A DNA stretch of 64,000 bases from an uncultured Anaerolineaceae bacterium (GCA_937967805.1 CALBTC010000358.1:1-64000), one strand, 5' to 3'. Numbered from the stretch's first letter, positions 27,152 through 36,098 are shown. A program made the numbers and translations. The notes: generated by a model not told the origin, from the sequence alone.

Positions 27152-27379
27152 ATGCCATATGATTCAATCAGGGAGTTGCCCGACTCGGTAAAAGACAATT
27201 TGCCCAAACATGCGCAAGAAATTTATAAGGAGGCATATAACAGCGCCTGGGATCAATATGCCGACCCGGAAGATCGGCGGGGCGATGCTTCCCGCGAAGA
27301 AACGGCTCACCGGGTAGCCTGGTCGGCGGTTAAAGAGAAGTACGAGAAGCAAAACGGCCGTTGGACTAAAAAAGAATAA
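27152..27379 (+). CDS. chaB: ChaB family protein
   Basis: 75 residues. The family core is LPDSVKDNLPKHAQEIYKEA with AHRVAWSAVKEKYEK (about residues 9-67) and a basic end. ChaB is a small acidic protein named for linkage to the ChaA cation antiporter, but its role is unclear and no ChaA is present here. AAGGAG lies 8 nt before the ATG. It is 25 bp upstream of the MgtC/SapB gene. Confidence 0.9.
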   Translation: MPYDSIRELPDSVKDNLPKHAQEIYKEAYNSAWDQYADPEDRRGDASREETAHRVAWSAVKEKYEKQNGRWTKKE

Positions 27380-27404
27380 GCCAATCTCGGTAAAGCAGCT
27401 ATTC

Positions 27405-27860
27405 ATGGAAGAATTAATTGTAAACCTTACGGTATGGGACCGCATATTCCCAAATCTTGCCAAAATGGTAATTGCTTTTATCCTCGCCTTGCCTATTGCC
27501 ATTAATCGTGAAAAATCAACGCGTATCATGGGTCTACGGACCTTCCCTTTGGTGGCAGTAGCCAGTTGTGGCTTTATGCTGATGGCCACCGCCATGATTG
27601 GCGCGAACCTGGACGCCACCTCTCGCGTTCTGCAAGGATTAATAACCGGCATAGGCTTTATTGGTGGCGGTGCCATTTTAAAAAATGATAGCGGTGTAAA
27701 GGGCACGGCGACCGCTGCCAGCATTTGGGGGACAGGCGCTTTAGGCGCATCTATTGCTTTTGGGTACCTGGATATTGCCCTGATTATTACGGTTGTCACC
27801 TTCGTGGTTCTGCGCCTCTTTACGCCCTTGAAAGTAGACGTTGAGAAGGATGAAGCATGA
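27405..27860 (+). CDS. MgtC/SapB family membrane protein
   Basis: 151 residues with about four or five helices. Landmarks: the REKSTRIMGLRTFPLV loop (about residues 36-51), QGLITGIGFIGGGAILKN (about 78-95) and GVKGTATAASIWGTGALGAS. Only the membrane domain is present; the soluble ACT-like tail of Salmonella MgtC is absent. Family members affect Mg2+ and acid homeostasis, often by acting on other membrane proteins. Its stop overlaps the next start (ATGA), so the two are coupled. Confidence 0.9.
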   Translation: MEELIVNLTVWDRIFPNLAKMVIAFILALPIAINREKSTRIMGLRTFPLVAVASCGFMLMATAMIGANLDATSRVLQGLITGIGFIGGGAILKNDSGVKGTATAASIWGTGALGASIAFGYLDIALIITVVTFVVLRLFTPLKVDVEKDEA

Positions 27861-28993
27861 ACACCCCACTTGTGCACATCGGTATCGTTTTGGCCACCGA
27901 CCTGCGCGATTCCGATACGGTTTCGGCATATAAACAAACCGGCGACCGTTTGCAAAAGGTGCTGCGGGAGCAGTTTCCCCAATTCCGCTGGCAGGTTGAT
28001 TTTGTCAACCGGAACCGATATGCCCCCCGCGGGGCCATCGATCCTTTGCCCCTGCTGACGTTTGGCGTGCAGGAAAAAATTAGTCGCCATTGGGATTATG
28101 CGCTGGTGCTGGTGCCTAACGCCCTGCAGCCGCGCAAACGGGTCCACACCGTGGGCATTCCTTCTTCGGCATTGGAAACGGCCGTTCTCTCCTCAGCCGA
28201 TCTGGATGAAACCTCAGCTCAATTTTGTGATCAACTGGTGGCGCTGGCGCTTCATTTGCTGGGCCATTTGTGGGGCCTGGAGCACCATGACAGCGGCCCC
28301 ATGCGCCCGCCGGAAGAAGTAAACCAGCTTCAGATCAGCCACTTTCCTGACTTTCAACAAACCATCACCGTCGATCGCCTGGAAGAGGTGGCCGATAAGC
28401 GGCTGGAGGAGCAGACCAAGCGGTGGAACCGGCTGGCATTTTACTGGCGCGCCTTTTGGGCCGATCCCAAAAGTATTTTGATCGACATCATTGGCTATTC
28501 CCCCTGGAAATTGCCTTTGCAGGCGGGGCGGCTTACGGCGGCAACGGCCGTATCGCTCATGCTCCTTTTGTTGGCAGCCGAGGCGTGGGAAGTAGGGGTG
28601 AACCTCTCGCTGCCCCTGCTCGTTCTTGGCGGCATCGTAGCCCTCATCGTGGCGGCGGCATTTATCTTTGCCGGGCAAAACCTGGGCGAGATATCCCGTG
28701 CCGTTGGCTGGCGCGAGCAGCTTACCCGCACCCGCATCGTCATATTCGGCACGGTTCTGCTGGGGATGCTCGCCCTGTGGCTGCTGCTGTTCGCCGTGAG
28801 TTTTTTCATTGGCTGGCTGCTGCCCGACGAAGTGCTGACCGCCTGGATTCGAGAGCCGACTTTGAGCACGCTGCAACTGGTGCGGCACGCAGCCTTCATG
28901 GCCATTCTGGGCGTACTGGCCGGGGCGCTGGGCGGCAACCTGGAAGACGAACATGAAATTAAGGCCGAACTGCTCTTTGACGAAGAGACTTGA
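27857..28993 (+). CDS. Membrane protein with degenerate metzincin-like domain
   Basis: 378 residues. The N-terminal soluble half (1 to about 170) ends in HLLGHLWGLEHHDSGPM (about residues 131-147). This keeps the three His, the Gly and a following Met of the metzincin pattern HExxHxxGxxH...M but has Leu in place of the catalytic Glu. The preceding AVLSSADL and VGIPSSAL resemble archaemetzincin strands. The C-terminal half has four membrane helices in two pairs (about residues 225-275 and 290-375). It is coupled by ATGA to an MgtC/SapB gene. It may bind zinc without cleaving peptides. The family assignment rests on motif recognition only. Confidence 0.65.
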   Translation: MNTPLVHIGIVLATDLRDSDTVSAYKQTGDRLQKVLREQFPQFRWQVDFVNRNRYAPRGAIDPLPLLTFGVQEKISRHWDYALVLVPNALQPRKRVHTVGIPSSALETAVLSSADLDETSAQFCDQLVALALHLLGHLWGLEHHDSGPMRPPEEVNQLQISHFPDFQQTITVDRLEEVADKRLEEQTKRWNRLAFYWRAFWADPKSILIDIIGYSPWKLPLQAGRLTAATAVSLMLLLLAAEAWEVGVNLSLPLLVLGGIVALIVAAAFIFAGQNLGEISRAVGWREQLTRTRIVIFGTVLLGMLALWLLLFAVSFFIGWLLPDEVLTAWIREPTLSTLQLVRHAAFMAILGVLAGALGGNLEDEHEIKAELLFDEET

Positions 28994-29081
28994 TCTGTAC
29001 CCCTATTTATGTCCCCATCTATACCCAAGTTCATTTTGCCCGATCAGCAGGTTTGCTAAACTGCTCAGAATACAAGAGGGA

Positions 29082-30089
29082 ATGTTTGTGATTCCAAAAA
29101 TTTCAGGCAAGTTTTTATCCATTTTTATACTGCTTTTAATCTTAAGCCTCTTGGGGCTGGCAGGCTGTGCCGGTGCGCCCTCCACCTTTGCCCCCAAGGG
29201 AACCGCAGCGGCGCAAATTGGCCGGCTGTGGTGGATCATGTTTGGCGTGGGCACGGCCGTTTACCTGGCGGTGATGGGGGTCATGATGCTGGCCCTCTTT
29301 CGCCCCGGCACCAAACTGCCTTTTGCATTAAACGGCCGTCGCCTGATAATCGTCGGTGGTTTGATCATCCCGCTCATTATTCTGATTGTGATTTACGGCT
29401 TTACCCTCAGCACGCTCAGCGCCCTGGAACCGGAGAAAAACCAGGGACCACTGACCATTGAAGTCATTGGTCACCAGTGGTGGTGGGAAGTGCACTATCC
29501 CGATCACCAGGTGACCACCGCCAATGAGATTCATATTCCCGTCGGCCAACCCGTTACCTTTAAACTCGCTTCAGATGACGTCATTCACAGCTTTTGGGTG
29601 CCGGAACTGCACGGCAAACGAGACTTGATTCCGGGCCGGGTCAATCATTTTTGGCTGCAAGCGGATGAACCGGGCGAGTATTGGGGGCTTTGTGCCGAAT
29701 ATTGCGGCACGCAGCACGCCAAGATGCTTTTTGTGGTGGTGGCCAAACCGCAAGCGCAGTTTGACCAATGGCTGGCGCAGCAGCAACAGCCTGCCGCCAC
29801 CCCAACAGACGCGCTTACCCAAGAAGGCTTTGACGTTTTCATGGACGCCGACTGTGGCCGCTGCCACACCATCAGCGGCACCGAGGCTGACGGGGATTTT
29901 GGCCCCGACCTGACCCATTTCGCCGGCCGGCTGACGCTGGGCGCAGGTGCCGCGCGCAACACGAGAGGCACCCTGGCCGGCTGGGTAGTTGATCCACATG
30001 GCATAAAACCGGGCAACCTGATGCCCTCGTCTGACGTTTCGGGGGCAGAGTTACAGGCATTGCTGGCTTATTTAGAATCACTCGAATAA
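29082..30089 (+). CDS. coxB: Cytochrome c oxidase subunit II with C-terminal cytochrome c domain (caa3 type)
   Basis: 335 residues from ATG 29082, preceded by AAGAGGG. Lipoprotein signal ends in GLAGC; two membrane helices (about 47-70 and 84-105) lead to a cupredoxin domain with the CuA ligands in CAEYCGTQHAKM (about residues 205-216) and upstream IHSFWVPEL. A fused haem c domain follows: CGRCH (about 259-263), axial Met probably in NLMPSS. It accepts electrons from cytochrome c or its own haem and passes them to subunit I. First gene of the oxidase operon; subunit I begins 28 bp later. Confidence 0.94.
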   Translation: MFVIPKISGKFLSIFILLLILSLLGLAGCAGAPSTFAPKGTAAAQIGRLWWIMFGVGTAVYLAVMGVMMLALFRPGTKLPFALNGRRLIIVGGLIIPLIILIVIYGFTLSTLSALEPEKNQGPLTIEVIGHQWWWEVHYPDHQVTTANEIHIPVGQPVTFKLASDDVIHSFWVPELHGKRDLIPGRVNHFWLQADEPGEYWGLCAEYCGTQHAKMLFVVVAKPQAQFDQWLAQQQQPAATPTDALTQEGFDVFMDADCGRCHTISGTEADGDFGPDLTHFAGRLTLGAGAARNTRGTLAGWVVDPHGIKPGNLMPSSDVSGAELQALLAYLESLE

Positions 30090-30117
30090 ATACAGGAGTT
30101 TAGGCTTTAGAGAAAAT

Positions 30118-32715
30118 ATGACGACGACTTCACCTTCTTCAAGCAAGCAAGAATACGAAACGACGGAAATCGTTCCGGAAAATATCGAGACCCCCCATGC
30201 CAACCATCCCGATGAGGAGACCAAAACGGCATTGGAAAACGTTTGGGCCGATCCGCCGCCCGGGCTTGTGGGGGCAATCAAAGCGATTCAAAACGATGCC
30301 GTGGGCGGCCGTATCATGGGCACCGCTTTTCTCTTTTTTCTTATTGCCGGGGTGCTGGCATTGTTGATGCGCCTGCAGCTCATCGTGCCGGAAAATACAT
30401 TGGTCGGACCGGATCGCTACAACGAGCTGTTCACCATGCACGGCTCCACCATGATGTACCTCTTTGCCGTACCGATGATTGAGGGGATTGCCATCGTCAT
30501 GCTGCCGTTGGTATTGGGCAATCGGGAGCTGCCGTTTCCCCGGCTGGGCGTGTTTAGCTACTTCACCTTCGTCCTGGGGGGGCTGCTCTTTTTCTCCAGC
30601 TTCCTGCTCAACGCCGTGCCCGATGCCGGCTGGTTTGCCTATGCGCCGCTCAGCGGCTTGAAATATTCGCCGGGTATTGCCCTCGACTACTGGCTGCTGG
30701 CCCTGGGGGTGGCCGAGGTGGCCGCCATCGCCGCCGGCGTAGAGATTATCATCGCCATTTTGCGAATGCGTGCGCCGGGCATGTCGTTGGGGCGGATGCC
30801 GCTTTATGCCTGGGCGATGTTGGTAACGGCCGTATCCATCCTGTTCGCCTTTACCCCGCTCATCGTTGGCAGCCTGATGCTGGAGCTGGACCGCAAAATC
30901 GGCACCCAATTCTTTAACCCGGCCATGGGCGGCAGCCCTGTGCTGTGGCAGCACGTCTTTTGGATTTTCGGCCACCCCGAAGTGTATCTTCAATTTTTGC
31001 CCGCCACCGGCATGTTGGCCATGATTGTGCCCGTCTTTTCCCGCAGGCGCATCGTCGGCTACCCGTACATCGTCATGGCCATGGTTTCCACCGGCTTTGT
31101 CAGCTTTGCCCTGTGGGTACATCACATGTTTACCGTGGGCATTCCCCAAATCGGCCTGGGCATCTTTACCGCCGCCAGCATTTTTATTGCCATCCCCACC
31201 GGCATCCAGATTTTTGCTTATCTGGCGACGATTTTAAGCGGCCGTCCCGTGTGGAAAACGCCTTTCCTGTTTGTGATTGGTTTTCTGGTGACATTTGTTC
31301 TTGGTGGCATTACCGGGGTGATGGTCGGCGCCGCCCCCTTCGACTGGCAGGCGCACGACTCTTACTTTGTGGTGGCCCATTTGCATTACGTGCTAATTGG
31401 CGGCGTGGTATTCCCTATTTTTGCCGCGCTTTATTACTGGATGCCAAAGTTCACCGGCAAGCTGCTGGATGAAAGATTTGGTAAATGGAACTTTTGGCTG
31501 ATGTTTTGCGGATTTCATATCGCCTTTTTCCCGCAGCACATTGCCGGGCTGCTGGGCATGCCCCGCCGCATTTACACCTATCCGGCAAACTTTGGCTGGG
31601 ATATTTACAACTTTATTTCCACAATAGGTGCCCTAATCCTGGGCGCCGGCGTGGCCGTCTTTGTCTACAATTTTTTCTGGAGCCATCGCCATGGTGAAGA
31701 TGCAGGACAAAATCCGTGGGGGGCCGATTCGCTAGAATGGGCAACGGATTCACCACCTTTAAACTTTGCCTTTTCCAAGCTGCCCATCGTGCGCAGCCGC
31801 CACCCTCTTTGGGACCAGCAAGGGCTGGATGAAGGCCAGTCTAAAACGCGCAAGCTGCTGAACGGGTTGGCCAACTGGCCCACCAAATGGCGCGCCGCCC
31901 TGATCACCTCTACGGTAGATGCCCGCCCGATGGAGATATTCCGCGTCTCGGGACCCTCCATCTGGCCCTTTATTGCCGCCGTCGGTTTGGTCACCATTTT
32001 CGGTTCAGAGATATTTAGTTTACGGCCGCTTTCCGTCCTGGGCATCGTGGTATTGGTGGTGGCCATTGTTGGCTGGAACTGGCCGTCTGAAACGCCCACC
32101 AGCGACGAAGAAGAACGCGCCTTTGAAGAAGAATACGATATTCCGGTGCGTACCTACGGCAGTCGCGTTGTTTCCCGCAGCGGCATGTGGCTGTTTATTT
32201 TGCTCATTTTCATTGCCCTGGCCAGCTTCCTTTTTAGCTACTTTTACATTCGGATCGAAAGCAGCGCCTGGCCACAAGGCGGCCTCCCTCTGCCAAATTT
32301 GCGCTGGGTGGGGCTGGGCACGCTGCTCATCCTGGCCAACGTCCCCATTTTGCGCTGGACCTTTCGCAAAAGTCGGTATGACAACGACAAGGGCAAGCTG
32401 AGGCTGGGGCTGTTTTTAGGGTTCGTGGTGGAAGCCGGCGTATTGGCTTTGCTGCTTTACGATCTCAGCTTGTTAAATTTTGATTGGCGAATTAACGCTT
32501 ATGGCTCGGTCTTTTTTGCCCTTAACGGCTATTTGCTGCTGCTGCTTATTTTTGGTTTGGGCATCAACCTTTTCGCCCAATATTGGAGCTGGCGCGGTAT
32601 TTACCATTCTAGACGGTACGTGGTGGTGGAAAACACAGCTTTGTACTGGACGACGTTGGTAGGTGCGTGGCTGGCGCTTATCGGCGTGGTATACGTATCA
32701 CCATACCTCATTTAA
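30118..32715 (+). CDS. coxA: Cytochrome c oxidase subunit I fused to subunit III-like domain
   Basis: 865 residues. Residues about 50-570 are the 12-helix haem-copper core with all ligands: MHGSTMMY (low-spin haem His), FGHPEVYLQF (CuB His and the His-Tyr cross-link), WVHHMF (two CuB His) and HDSYFVVAHLHYVL (haem a3 and a His). HPEVY marks an A-type proton-pumping oxidase. After a linker, residues about 620-865 add roughly seven helices: SGMWLFILLIFIALASFLFSYFY and the rest match a CoxC/CtaE-like subunit III. No separate subunit III gene is present, in line with the fusion. Reduces O2 to water in the cytoplasmic membrane. Confidence 0.94.
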   Translation: MTTTSPSSSKQEYETTEIVPENIETPHANHPDEETKTALENVWADPPPGLVGAIKAIQNDAVGGRIMGTAFLFFLIAGVLALLMRLQLIVPENTLVGPDRYNELFTMHGSTMMYLFAVPMIEGIAIVMLPLVLGNRELPFPRLGVFSYFTFVLGGLLFFSSFLLNAVPDAGWFAYAPLSGLKYSPGIALDYWLLALGVAEVAAIAAGVEIIIAILRMRAPGMSLGRMPLYAWAMLVTAVSILFAFTPLIVGSLMLELDRKIGTQFFNPAMGGSPVLWQHVFWIFGHPEVYLQFLPATGMLAMIVPVFSRRRIVGYPYIVMAMVSTGFVSFALWVHHMFTVGIPQIGLGIFTAASIFIAIPTGIQIFAYLATILSGRPVWKTPFLFVIGFLVTFVLGGITGVMVGAAPFDWQAHDSYFVVAHLHYVLIGGVVFPIFAALYYWMPKFTGKLLDERFGKWNFWLMFCGFHIAFFPQHIAGLLGMPRRIYTYPANFGWDIYNFISTIGALILGAGVAVFVYNFFWSHRHGEDAGQNPWGADSLEWATDSPPLNFAFSKLPIVRSRHPLWDQQGLDEGQSKTRKLLNGLANWPTKWRAALITSTVDARPMEIFRVSGPSIWPFIAAVGLVTIFGSEIFSLRPLSVLGIVVLVVAIVGWNWPSETPTSDEEERAFEEEYDIPVRTYGSRVVSRSGMWLFILLIFIALASFLFSYFYIRIESSAWPQGGLPLPNLRWVGLGTLLILANVPILRWTFRKSRYDNDKGKLRLGLFLGFVVEAGVLALLLYDLSLLNFDWRINAYGSVFFALNGYLLLLLIFGLGINLFAQYWSWRGIYHSRRYVVVENTALYWTTLVGAWLALIGVVYVSPYLI

Positions 32716-32720
32716 CGATT

Positions 32721-33095
32721 ATGAAATTATCCAGACAAAAACAGGTTGCCAGAGAAAGCATCACTTTGTTAGCCAGTCCCATTGCCTGGTCTGTCTACTT
32801 TGTGACGGTTTACCTGCTGGTGGAGTTTGCCTGCCATATGGGGCCGCTGCTTGGAGCTGTGCGGGCATTGACACTTATTTTGATGCTGCCCACCCTGGCT
32901 GTGGTTGCATACACCTGGCGGCGCGGCCGTTTGGCCCAGGAACGGGCTGCCCAAGCAGAAGCAGACCCTGAGAGTGAAGAGAATCCCGGCGAGATGCAAT
33001 ATTTTTCCGGCGAAGTGGGCATTTGGCTGAGCGGGCTTTTTGTGCTGTTGACGCTGGCTGTCGGCGCAACGGCATTGGTGCTGCAACCATGTTGA
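32721..33095 (+). CDS. Small membrane protein of the oxidase operon
   Basis: 124 residues from ATG 32721, 5 bp after the oxidase stop. Three helices: ASPIAWSVYFVTVYLLVEFAC, GAVRALTLILMLPTLAVVAYTW and VGIWLSGLFVLLTLAVGATAL, with a charged loop (about residues 70-95, Glu-rich). No family recognised. Position in the operon suggests an accessory or subunit IV-like role. The stop overlaps the next gene by 7 bp. Confidence 0.75.
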   Translation: MKLSRQKQVARESITLLASPIAWSVYFVTVYLLVEFACHMGPLLGAVRALTLILMLPTLAVVAYTWRRGRLAQERAAQAEADPESEENPGEMQYFSGEVGIWLSGLFVLLTLAVGATALVLQPC

Positions 33096-33499
33096 CCACG
33101 TTGTTACCTGACAAATTGGGCGGGCGCTTTTTTATTTGCCTGCTTTGCACTCTGACGCTTTTGCTGCTCGGTGCCTGTAGTGGACGGCCGTTGCGCACTA
33201 CGTCCGATTTTGTTGCCGGCGGTAACCCACAGGCAGGCTGGCAGGCCATACAGGATTACGGCTGCCACACCTGCCACCACATTCCTGATATTCCCGGCCC
33301 GGAAGCATACGTGGGACCGCCGCTTGACGAGTGGGCATCGCGCAGCTACATCGCCGGCAACCTCAGCAACACGCCGGAGAATCTGGTGGAATGGATTCGT
33401 TTTCCCCAGGATTTTGAACCGGGCACGGCCATGCCTGATTTGGAAGTTACCGAAGATGCCGCCCGGAACATCACAGCTTACCTCTTTAATTTACGTTAG
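33089..33499 (+). CDS. Cytochrome c lipoprotein
   Basis: 136 residues from ATG 33089. Lipobox LLLGAC (about residues 25-30), then a single haem site GCHTCHH (about residues 58-64). Probable axial Met in AMPDLEVTEDAARNITAYLF, the usual end of class I cytochromes c. Membrane-anchored on the outer face, it could donate electrons to CoxB. The start overlaps the upstream stop, so translation is coupled. Confidence 0.88.
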   Translation: MLTTLLPDKLGGRFFICLLCTLTLLLLGACSGRPLRTTSDFVAGGNPQAGWQAIQDYGCHTCHHIPDIPGPEAYVGPPLDEWASRSYIAGNLSNTPENLVEWIRFPQDFEPGTAMPDLEVTEDAARNITAYLFNLR

Positions 33500-33511
33500 C
33501 GGATTCACGTT

Positions 33512-33970
33512 ATGAAACGACGAGACTGGCAATTTTTACGCGGATTTGTGCTGTTTTCGCTGCTGGCATTTGGCCTGCTGCAGCTTTGGCCGCGCAATCA
33601 AACCAATCCGCCCATTGTGAGCGTGCCCAATTGGGACAGCGAGCAAACGGCCGAACTGGTATACCGCGCCTGCTACGACTGCCACAGCCATGAGACACGC
33701 TGGCCCTGGTACACCAACATCGTACCGGTTTCCAGCCTGCTGGAGCATGATGTGGCCGCCGGGCGGGAAGTCTTAAATTTTTCTGACTTAGAGGCCGGCT
33801 GCTGCACCGAGGACCAGATTGAGCGGATGGCCGCCATTGTGGGGCGCGATCAGATGCCGCCTCCTTATTACGTCTTGCTGCATCCGGAAGCGCAGCTCAC
33901 CAGCGAGGAGCGAGGCAAATTGATTTACGGCTTAATTGCCACCATGGAAAACGAGCTTAACGAGGAGTGA
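33512..33970 (+). CDS. Haem-binding domain protein (Haem_bd family)
   Basis: 152 residues. One N-terminal helix (FLRGFVLFSLLAFGLLQLW) anchors a periplasmic domain with CYDCHSHETRWPWYTNIVPVS (about residues 54-74), the signature of the Haem_bd family, plus MPPPYYVLLHPEAQLTSEER. One covalent haem is expected. It closes the oxidase operon, 12 bp after the cytochrome c gene, and may be a redox or haem-sensing partner. Confidence 0.88.
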   Translation: MKRRDWQFLRGFVLFSLLAFGLLQLWPRNQTNPPIVSVPNWDSEQTAELVYRACYDCHSHETRWPWYTNIVPVSSLLEHDVAAGREVLNFSDLEAGCCTEDQIERMAAIVGRDQMPPPYYVLLHPEAQLTSEERGKLIYGLIATMENELNEE

Positions 33971-33991
33971 ATGCAAATATAGGAGGTTACA

Positions 33992-34612
33992 ATTTCTCCC
34001 CTACTTGAACAGATACGCCAGTTAGCTGAACAAGTTATTCAAACAACGGGATATCCTGGCATCGTTTTTCTGATGTTCATCGAAAACTTGTTTCCGCCTA
34101 TTCCTTCTGAAGTAGTGATGCCTTTTGCCGGCTTTTTAGTAAACAAAGGCGAGATGAGTTTTGCCGGCGTCATGCTGGCAGGCACCTTAGGTGCCGTATT
34201 GGGAGCTTGGGCCATTTACTATATTGGGATTCGCATGGGGGAAAAGCGGCTGCGCCGCTGGATAGACAAAAACGGCAAATATTTGCTGATGTCTGAAAAT
34301 GAATTGGATTCAAGTTTAGAGACGTTTGAGGAACATGGTAAAAAGATGGTGCTGTTCGGCCGTCTTATTCCCACCATTCGCAGCCTCATCTCCATTCCTG
34401 CCGGTTTAGACAAAATGAACCTTTGGGTATTTCTGATTTTTACCATGATTGGCACAACGTTATGGAACTTAGTGTTGGCCGGCGGTGGTGTTTATTTAGG
34501 ACGAAATTGGCAGCAAATTTTAGGCTGGGTGGATACTTATTCCTACGTCATCTATGCTATTTTGGGGGGATTGTTACTGTTTTACATTGTGAGGCAGGTG
34601 CAAAAAAGCTGA
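33992..34612 (+). CDS. DedA family membrane protein, apparent ATT start
   Basis: 206 residues if read from ATT 33992, which has AGGAGG (33981-33986) at ideal 5-nt spacing. That gives the typical DedA N-terminus SPLLEQIRQLAEQVIQTTGY. The first ATG (34073) would delete 27 conserved residues and has no ribosome binding site; no NTG codon lies between the upstream stop and ATT. Family landmarks: ENLFPPIPSEVVMPFAGFL (about residues 30-48), GxxLGxxxxYxIG helix, FGRLIPTIRSLISIPAG (about 123-139) and a last helix. DedA proteins flip undecaprenyl or other phospholipids. Confidence 0.87.
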   Translation: MSPLLEQIRQLAEQVIQTTGYPGIVFLMFIENLFPPIPSEVVMPFAGFLVNKGEMSFAGVMLAGTLGAVLGAWAIYYIGIRMGEKRLRRWIDKNGKYLLMSENELDSSLETFEEHGKKMVLFGRLIPTIRSLISIPAGLDKMNLWVFLIFTMIGTTLWNLVLAGGGVYLGRNWQQILGWVDTYSYVIYAILGGLLLFYIVRQVQKS

Positions 34613-34655
34613 TAAGGTGATGGGAGACGGCCGTTTCCAAAAATTCACAAGTTGG

Positions 34656-35666
34656 TTAGTCCCCCTCAGGTTCAGTAGTAAAAACCTGCTCGATCACTGC
34701 TTCTATGGGCGGGTCCTGAATGGTAAGATCGTTAATGGCCAGGTTGGTCAGCAGTTTGGTGGTGACTAGGGCCGTTTCCGCCTTGGGCACGCGCAAAACA
34801 GCCTGGCCTTCTGTGTAAGCGACCACTTCGCCAAACGGCCGTAATGCCTCCGCACCCCGCCCATTGGTCGCACCGGGCGCTAAATCCACCACAATCGTTT
34901 TGTGCGGCGAAAATCTTTGCACCAGCGCCGTCAAATCACCATCGAATAGAATTTTGCCATGATGGATCACAATCACCCGCTGGCACAGCGCCTCCACGTC
35001 CGCCATGTAATGGCTGGTCAGTAAAACAGATGCCCCATACCGCTGATTGTATTCAGCCACAAACTGGCGGATGCGTCGCTGCGCCGTCACGTCCAGGCCA
35101 ATCGTTGGCTCGTCCAGAAACAGCACCTTGGGCCGGTGCAGCAGCGCCCCGGCAATTTCACACTTCATCCGCTCCCCAAGCGATAAATTACGCACCGGCT
35201 TGTGAATCAACGGGCCCAAATCCAGCAGTTCTGTAAGCTCAGCTAACGTTTGCCGGTATTCTTCTTCCGGGATGCTAAAAATGACCCGGTTCAGCTCAAA
35301 GGAATCGGCCGCAGGAATATCCCAAATGAGTTGATTTCTCTGGCCAAGCACAAGCGTTATCTGCCGCAGAAATTCATTCTTCCTTTGCCACGGTGTAAAA
35401 CCCAACACATCTGCTTGGCCGTCGCTGGGATGCAGCAGCCCGGTTAACATTTTCAACGTCGTTGTTTTGCCCGCACCATTCGGACCCAAGAAACCAACAA
35501 TTTCACCGGGAGCCACGGAAAAAGTGATGCCGTCTACTGCATGAACTTGTTTGGCTTTGCGTCTAACCAGGCTGCGCACGGCCGCACCTAACCCGGCTTC
35601 GCGTTCGTGGATGGTGTAAATTTTTTGTAGGTCGCGGATGGAAATATAGGGGGATGATGTGATCAT
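34656..35666 (-). CDS. ABC-2 type transporter ATP-binding protein
   Basis: 336 residues from ATG 35666. Walker A GPNGAGKTT (about residues 63-71), Q-loop in LGQRNQLIWDIP, signature LSLGERMKCEIAGALLH, Walker B VLFLDEPTIGLD and the switch His in TSHYM. The form with a long insert (KIYTIHEREAGLGAAVRSLV) and a C-terminal domain is typical of ABC-2 exporters whose two permease genes normally follow. Here the downstream neighbour is the convergent DedA gene, so the ATPase is separated from any permease. Substrate unknown. Confidence 0.9.
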   Translation of the reverse strand: MITSSPYISIRDLQKIYTIHEREAGLGAAVRSLVRRKAKQVHAVDGITFSVAPGEIVGFLGPNGAGKTTTLKMLTGLLHPSDGQADVLGFTPWQRKNEFLRQITLVLGQRNQLIWDIPAADSFELNRVIFSIPEEEYRQTLAELTELLDLGPLIHKPVRNLSLGERMKCEIAGALLHRPKVLFLDEPTIGLDVTAQRRIRQFVAEYNQRYGASVLLTSHYMADVEALCQRVIVIHHGKILFDGDLTALVQRFSPHKTIVVDLAPGATNGRGAEALRPFGEVVAYTEGQAVLRVPKAETALVTTKLLTNLAINDLTIQDPPIEAVIEQVFTTEPEGD

Positions 35667-36098
35667 GGCTGGATTATGGCACAGGTTGGTAATCAAGCAA
35701 AGGTCATAAGAGGTCAGGATTCGATTGCTTGTATCCTAGTCCGACCCCGGTGTCACGTCAACTTTCCCCACTCATGTATGGGAGCGTCCCATCGATCTTC
35801 AGATAACAAGGGCCAACTCGTTTGATGAATGAGTTAGCCCTTATTATTCCCTGACCGACCTGAGAGAAACTTTATCATGCCGCCAACTGAAGATTTTGAA
35901 AAAGTTGAAGATTATTGCCCCTTCCAAAATCCAAGGCCGACAATCTTCAGAATAAGACCTACCGTTTGCTCTATCGTTTGATCTAGAAACCAATTTAATG
36001 AATTAATACTTAATTGATTGTTGAGAGTTGGTAGCGAATCCTTTACAATAAATTTGTCGTACCAGTCACCAGCGTCCGATAATGAGACAGGTATTCAA
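35667..36098. other. Spacer upstream of the signalling block
   Basis: No gene supported. It holds the hairpin at 35808-35842 and an AT-rich stretch with TTAATGAATTAATACTTAAT (35995-36014). The latter is a plausible promoter or operator region for the 36-46 kb operon, though I cannot fix -35/-10 boxes. TTGAAGATT and AATCTTCAG words recur at 35887-35950. Confidence 0.5.
35808..35842. terminator. Hairpin terminator between divergent genes
   Basis: AAGGGCCAACTC pairs with GAGTTAGCCCTT (one mismatch) around an 11-nt loop, followed by ATTATTCC. It may insulate the signalling operon from upstream transcription. Confidence 0.6.

Noticed and set aside
27164..28147. Minus-strand 327-codon frame across chaB, MgtC/SapB and the pseudo-metzincin gene
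   Set aside because: It spans three well-supported plus-strand genes and shows no domain features.
30139..31149. Minus-strand 336-codon His/Gly-rich frame in coxA
   Set aside because: Shadow of the oxidase gene; its composition mirrors the membrane protein on the other strand.
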